Of a stretch of DNA of 64,000 nucleotides, positions 60,122 to 64,000 are shown piece by piece (the stretch's first letter is position 1; each line of letters opens with the position of its first letter). The position numbers and the translations under genes are program-made. The DNA is from Mycobacterium sp. Aquia_216 (lineage in GTDB: Bacteria; Actinomycetota; Actinomycetes; Mycobacteriales; Mycobacteriaceae). The stretch lies in the NCBI RefSeq assembly GCF_026723865.1, contig NZ_CP113529.1:124001-188000 (forward strand), written 5' to 3'. The notes below the pieces were generated by a model. That model searched no databases. It was not told the DNA's origin and worked only from the letters and a program-made list of their open reading frames with translations.

Positions 60122-61701
60122 CGATCCGCCAGCGCCGCACGAGCGGCGTTGTAGCCCGGGGTGAACGTGATCCCCGGTCCGCCGTGACAGCCCGCACTGC
60201 CCAGGTACAACCCCGTGATCGGGATCGGTTGACCGAGAAAGCCTTTCGGCCCGGGCCGGTTGGGGCCGATCTGGTTGGCATTCAACAAGCCGTGACAGTA
60301 GTCGCCGCCGGGGGCGCCGAACATCACCCCCATGTGCCTGGGCGTGAAGGTGGTGTGCCGGATGATGCTGCGCTCGAAATTCGGTGCGAGCCGGGTGATC
60401 TTGTCGATCACCCGCTGCCCCATCTCGACCTTGGCCTGCCCGTAATCCACATCGCCCTCGATCGGGAAAAACAGCGCGAATGCCGACGCGGCATGCTTGC
60501 CCTGGGGCGCCAGGTCCGGATCGTTCTGCGACGGGATCTGCAACACGACCGTCGGATCGGCCGGCACGATGCCACGTCGGGCGCCTTCCCACTGCTGCTG
60601 GACTTCTTCCGGTGTGCAGAACAGGCCGATCGAGGCCTGCATGGCAGGGTCGTTGAGCGCCTCGTAGGGCGCGGCGAAGGCGGGGGCTTCCTCCAGCGCG
60701 AAGTGCATCTGCAGATAACTTCCGCGGTGGTCGATGCGCGCATAACGTTCCCGGATATCGGCGGGCAGCGCGGCGGGATCGATCAACTCGTTGAGCGTGA
60801 CGTCCGGCGCGATGCCGGACACGACGATCGGGGCGTTCAGCGTCTCCCCTGCCTCGGTGCGCACTCCGGTCACCCGCCCGTCGGCGACGAGAATCTCGGT
60901 CACCTTGGTACGCAACCGAACTTCACCGCCGTGGGTCTCCAGCACCTCGCGCAGATGCGCGGTGAGCGCGCCGATGCCACCCCGCAGCTTCTTCATCTGC
61001 ATGGTGTCCCCGTTGGGAACGCCGAGTCCGAAGGCGAGCGCCGCCGCGCTACCCGGCGTGGACGGGCCGCGGTAGAGCGTGTTGACCGCCAGCACGGTCA
61101 TCGAGCCGCGGATCGCGCCGTGTTTCTCGCGGTCGGGCAGGTAGCGGTCCAACACGTCGGTGACCGATCCGAACAACATGTCGTCGATCGCCGAGCGCTC
61201 GAATTCGTTGGTGGCACAGGCATACATCTCGTCGATGCTCTTGGGCGGCATTCCGGCTTCGAACCGGCCCAACGCGCGGATCGGCGCCTGGGCCCAACCC
61301 ATCAGCCCCGCCATTCCGTTGACGGCGTCAGCGCCGTGGACCTCGTTGAGGTGGGTGAACAGCTTGATCGGATCGCTGTACTGAATGAGCGGATCGTCGC
61401 CGACACCACGCACTGCCACCGACATCACGTCCAAGTCGATCGTCGGCATGGTGTCCAGGCCCAGCTCGCTGACCACTTCGAGGGCCGTCGGGAACAGCAC
61501 CGAACCGGCGATCTCGAACTGGTACCCGTCGAATAGCTCGACGGTGGAAGCCATGCCGCCCGCATACAGCTTGGGATCCAGGCACAGCGTGCGCAGTCCG
61601 GCCTTCTGCAGCAGCACCGCCGCGGTCAGCCCGTTATGCCCGGCACCGATAACTATCGCGTCAAACGTGGTTTCGCACCCAGTCATGTCCTGCCCTGTCA
61701 T
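60118..61701 (-). CDS. Phytoene-desaturase-like FAD oxidoreductase (Rv3829c homologue)
   Basis: 527 residues from ATG 61701, which has GGAGG upstream; ATG 61686 is also usable because a 15-bp duplication copies the start region. FAD-binding GAGHNG is at 19-24 with a downstream acidic residue (LDPKLY), and the C-terminal LYLGSAGCHGGPGIT completes the carotenoid-oxidase-type pattern. It probably oxidises a polyisoprenoid or other lipid; the substrate is unknown. A TetR gene lies directly upstream, with a predicted operator 43 bp ahead of this start. Confidence 0.88.
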   Translation of the reverse strand: MTGQDMTGCETTFDAIVIGAGHNGLTAAVLLQKAGLRTLCLDPKLYAGGMASTVELFDGYQFEIAGSVLFPTALEVVSELGLDTMPTIDLDVMSVAVRGVGDDPLIQYSDPIKLFTHLNEVHGADAVNGMAGLMGWAQAPIRALGRFEAGMPPKSIDEMYACATNEFERSAIDDMLFGSVTDVLDRYLPDREKHGAIRGSMTVLAVNTLYRGPSTPGSAAALAFGLGVPNGDTMQMKKLRGGIGALTAHLREVLETHGGEVRLRTKVTEILVADGRVTGVRTEAGETLNAPIVVSGIAPDVTLNELIDPAALPADIRERYARIDHRGSYLQMHFALEEAPAFAAPYEALNDPAMQASIGLFCTPEEVQQQWEGARRGIVPADPTVVLQIPSQNDPDLAPQGKHAASAFALFFPIEGDVDYGQAKVEMGQRVIDKITRLAPNFERSIIRHTTFTPRHMGVMFGAPGGDYCHGLLNANQIGPNRPGPKGFLGQPIPITGLYLGSAGCHGGPGITFTPGYNAARAALADR

Positions 61702-61713
61702 GTCCTGCCCTCC
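61684..61713. repeat. 15-bp tandem duplication at the oxidoreductase start
   Basis: CATGTCCTGCCCT occurs twice in direct succession with period 15 on the plus strand. It duplicates the ATG and part of the ribosome site, giving two in-frame starts five codons apart. Confidence 0.8.
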
Positions 61714-61743
61714 GGAAAGGAGGCTCGCACGCCCGCAAAGTTT

Positions 61744-61768
61744 TGTCAATTATGACGAAACTTTGCGG
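61744..61768. promoter_or_regulatory. Predicted TetR operator, copy 1
   Basis: TGTCAAT..TGAC.AAACTT.GCGG is shared with 62442-62466; 21 of 25 bases agree. This copy overlaps the end of the TetR gene and lies 43 bp upstream of the oxidoreductase start, where a repressor site is expected. Confidence 0.55.
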
Positions 61769-62397
61769 GCGCCGGCGCTGATCCAGGAGTCGGTGATGCC
61801 CGCTCGCAGGGACTCCAGCGCCGCGTGGCACACCCGCGCGAGTTCGCCGAGGGACCGGTCGTCGCCGTCCATCCAGACCTCCATCGCGCCGAACACCGCG
61901 GCGGCGATGCAGCGCGCGGTCACCGCGGTGTGCACCCGATGGTCGGCCGTCGGGTCCGCGGCACCGTTGCCCCCGTGGCTACGCCGTTGCAACTGGCCCT
62001 CAATGGCGTCGGCGAAGTCGGCCTGGACCTCCCGAATGTGGCGGACGATGCGACCGGGGTCGAGCTCGTCGTGGCGCAACGCCGCGATCTTGCTCACCGC
62101 GTCAACGTCGTACGGGAACGAGAAGATGGCCGACTGCACCGAGTCGATGATCGGCTCCTCGGCCGGTCTGGCATCCAGCGCCGCACGAAACCAGTGCAGG
62201 CCGGTGTAGTCGGCAAAGAGCAAGTCGTGCTTAGAACTGAAGTGCCGGTAGAACGTCCGCAGCGACACCCCGGCATCGGCGGCAATCTGCTCGGCCGAGG
62301 TGTCCTCGACGCCCTGGGCCAGGAATCGCACCACTGCTGCCTGGCGCAATGCTTCGCGCGTGCGTTCGCTGCGCGCCGTCTGAGCGGGCCTGACCAT
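61750..62397 (-). CDS. TetR-family transcriptional regulator (Rv3830c homologue)
   Basis: 215 residues from ATG 62397. The N-terminal helix-turn-helix is at about 33-54 (SAEQIAADAGVSLRTFYRHF), with the usual TetR helical ligand-binding C-part. The frame is open for 59 further codons upstream but this part lacks family similarity. The gene sits between the oxidoreductase and the DUF2834 gene, and near-identical operator-like sequences flank it, so it probably represses both neighbours and itself. The ligand is unknown. Confidence 0.88.
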   Translation of the reverse strand: MVRPAQTARSERTREALRQAAVVRFLAQGVEDTSAEQIAADAGVSLRTFYRHFSSKHDLLFADYTGLHWFRAALDARPAEEPIIDSVQSAIFSFPYDVDAVSKIAALRHDELDPGRIVRHIREVQADFADAIEGQLQRRSHGGNGAADPTADHRVHTAVTARCIAAAVFGAMEVWMDGDDRSLGELARVCHAALESLRAGITDSWISAGARKVSS

Positions 62398-62441
62398 TTC
62401 AGTAAGGTACCAAGGCTTTGGCAGTGTCATTCCACTCGTTG

Positions 62442-62466
62442 TGTCAATGTTGACAAAACTTCGCGG
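62442..62466. promoter_or_regulatory. Predicted TetR operator, copy 2
   Basis: Contains TGTCAA and TTGACA as exact inverted 6-mers around TG, followed by AAACTT.GCGG, matching copy 1. It lies 20 bp before the DUF2834 start and 45 bp before the TetR start, between divergent promoters. Confidence 0.6.
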
Positions 62467-62485
62467 CGGGGGTGAGACTGCGGCC

Positions 62486-62980
62486 ATGGTCTCCCTCATC
62501 ATCCATGCGGTACTCGGACTGGCTGTCATCATCTGGATCGTCAAGTCGAACTCGAAGGTATTCGCCACGCCCACCGGCGGCCCACTCTTCTCCCCGCTGG
62601 AAATCGTGTACTACGTCGTCGGCATCGCGTCCGTTGCGCTGGGTTACTACTTCAACATCCGCTTTGTGCAGGAATACGCGCCGCACGGACTGTCCGGGGC
62701 GCACAACCCGATCTGGGGTCCCGGCAGTTGGACGCAGTACATCCAGTTGATGTTCGTCAACCCCGCCGCGGGTTCAGCGGGACAGGACTACACAATCGCC
62801 AATGTCATTCTGCTGCCGTTGTTTTCGATCGTTGACGGGTACCGCCGCGGTTTCAAGCGGCCGTGGCTTTACTTCGTGTCCAGCCTGTTCACCAGCTTCG
62901 CGTTCGCCTTCGCGTTCTACTTCGCGACGCTGGAGCGCCAGCGCAGGCACGCACGGGAGCGCGAGACCGTCAACGCCTAA
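62486..62980 (+). CDS. DUF2834-type membrane protein (Rv3831 homologue)
   Basis: 164 residues from ATG 62486 with GGCGGGGG upstream. About four hydrophobic spans (2-20, 36-55, 95-115, 125-148); the GIASVALGYYFNIRFVQEY and VILLPLFSIVDGYRRG segments are typical of the DUF2834 family. Function unknown. It is divergent from the TetR gene with an operator-like palindrome between, so expression should respond to the same ligand as the oxidoreductase. Converges on serS, stops 5 bp apart. Confidence 0.83.
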   Translation: MVSLIIHAVLGLAVIIWIVKSNSKVFATPTGGPLFSPLEIVYYVVGIASVALGYYFNIRFVQEYAPHGLSGAHNPIWGPGSWTQYIQLMFVNPAAGSAGQDYTIANVILLPLFSIVDGYRRGFKRPWLYFVSSLFTSFAFAFAFYFATLERQRRHARERETVNA

Positions 62981-62985
62981 GCCCG

Positions 62986-64000
62986 CTAAGCCGGTTCCAG
63001 CACCTCGGTGCCGACGAATGGCACCAGCGCGGCAGGCACGCGCACGCTGCCGTCGGGTTGCTGATGGTTCTCCAGGATCGACACCAGCCACCGCGTGGTG
63101 CCCAGCGTGCCGTTGAGCGTGGCCGCGATCTGCGGCTTGCCGTTGTCGTCCCGGTACCGGGTGGCCAGCCGGCGAGCCTGGAACGTCGTGCAGTTCGATG
63201 TCGACGTCAACTCGCGGTAGGTCTGCTGGGTCGGAACCCACGCCTCGCAGTCGAACTTGCGGGCCGCCGATGAACCGAGATCGCCTGCGGCGACGTCGAT
63301 GACCCGATACGGCACCTCGATAAGCGCCAGCATCTCGCGCTGCCAGCCCAGCAGCCGCTGGTGTTCGGCCTCGGCGGTGTCGGGCCGGCAGTAGACGAAC
63401 CCCTCGACCTTGTCGAACTGATGCACCCGGATGATGCCGCGGGTGTCCTTGCCATAGCTGCCGGCCTCCCGGCGGAAACACGAGGACCAGCCCGCGTAGC
63501 GCAGTGGTCCGCCGGACAGGTCGAGGATCTCGTCGGAGTGGTAGCCGGCCAGCGGCACCTCCGAGGTGCCGACCAGGTAAAGGTCGTCGGCCTCGATCCG
63601 GTAGATCTCGTCGCCGTGCGCGCCCAGGAAACCGGTGCCGGCCATCACTTCCGGGCGGACCAGCACCGGCGGGATCATCGGGATGAATCCGTTCTCGACG
63701 GCCAGCCGCAAGGCCAGTTGCAACAGGCCGAGCTGTAGCAGGGCGCCCTGGCCGGTGAGGAAGTAGAACCGGGTGCCCGACACCTTGGCGCCGCGCGCCA
63801 TGTCGATCAGACCCAGCGACTCCCCCAGCTCCAGATGATCCTTCGGGTTGTCGATCGCGGGCGGCTCGCCGACGCTGTCGAGGACGGCGAAGTTGTCCTC
63901 CCCGCCGGCGGGAACGCCGTCGATGACGACGTTCGAGATCGCCATGTGCGCCGCGGTGAACGCCGTCTCCGCATCGGCTTGGTCGGATTCGGCGGCCTTC
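62986..64000 (-). CDS. serS: Seryl-tRNA synthetase, 5' part beyond window
   Basis: The gene continues past base 64000; about 338 C-terminal residues are visible. Class II synthetase: motif 2 with [22 protein letters not shown], and motif 3 near the end with [18 protein letters not shown]; serine-binding residues are in VGTSEVPL and FDCEAWVP. The N-terminal tRNA-binding coiled coil is only partly inside the window. It charges tRNA-Ser. In M. tuberculosis a methyltransferase and an AraC regulator lie between this gene and the DUF2834 gene; they are absent here. Confidence 0.95.
   Translation of the reverse strand, partial: KAAESDQADAETAFTAAHMAISNVVIDGVPAGGEDNFAVLDSVGEPPAIDNPKDHLELGESLGLIDMARGAKVSGTRFYFLTGQGALLQLGLLQLALRLAVENGFIPMIPPVLVRPEVMAGTGFLGAHGDEIYRIEADDLYLVGTSEVPLAGYHSDEILDLSGGPLRYAGWSSCFRREAGSYGKDTRGIIRVHQFDKVEGFVYCRPDTAEAEHQRLLGWQREMLALIEVPYRVIDVAAGDLGSSAARKFDCEAWVPTQQTYRELTSTSNCTTFQARRLATRYRDDNGKPQIAATLNGTLGTTRWLVSILENHQQPDGSVRVPAALVPFVGTEVLEPA

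Overview
The window is high-GC mycobacterial chromosome carrying the cell-wall core locus: galactan export and polymerisation, arabinan synthesis, mycolic acid condensation and mycolyl transfer. Gene order follows the M. tuberculosis stretch Rv3779 to Rv3834c closely, so most names rest on protein similarity I recognise plus conserved order; no database search was run. Three features suggest a slow-growing, M. avium-complex-like species rather than the tuberculosis complex: embR lies divergently beside embA, DprE1 has Ala where M. tuberculosis has the benzothiazinone-binding Cys387, and the sulfolipid cluster and PE_PGRS62 are missing.

Region by region. 1-3837: end of a membrane protein, the proteasome activator Bpa, and wzt-glfT1-wzm (start and export of galactan). 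3834-7432: accessory stretch with a C39-like secreted protease, an OB-fold/flotillin pair, a Gre-factor homologue and a GtrA-like protein. 7523-14912: dprE1-dprE2-aftA-embC, a tight run making decaprenyl-phosphoryl arabinose and using it. 14916-16852: two small secreted proteins and embR. 17000-23538: embA-embB. 23843-27154: a secreted protein, a mycolic-acid methyltransferase and fadE35. 27305-36122 (minus): fadD32-pks13-accD4, which activates, carboxylates and condenses the mycolate chains. 36394-39630 (minus): culp6, fbpD and fbpA. 39955-46512 (minus): glf-glfT2-PAP2 phosphatase-ubiA-aftB. 46764-49480: erp/pirG and a PGRP-type amidase.

49527-54023 is the most unusual part. A single protein fuses an ornithine/diaminopimelate-type decarboxylase to a spermidine-synthase-like domain. 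It converges on a minus-strand operon encoding a YgiB-like membrane-anchored protein with a Gly/Ser tail, a YgiC/glutathionylspermidine-synthase-like ATP-grasp ligase, a DUF350 membrane protein and a small membrane protein. It lies where M. tuberculosis has PE_PGRS62 and looks like a polyamine-making and polyamine- or peptide-conjugating envelope system.

54180-64000: a HAD phosphatase, three tandem PlsC-type acyltransferases, an APH-like kinase, a metallo-beta-lactamase/Rieske protein, a small partner, a carotenoid-type oxidoreductase, its probable TetR regulator, a DUF2834 membrane protein and the partial serS gene. I see no rRNA, tRNA, CRISPR array or intact insertion sequence.
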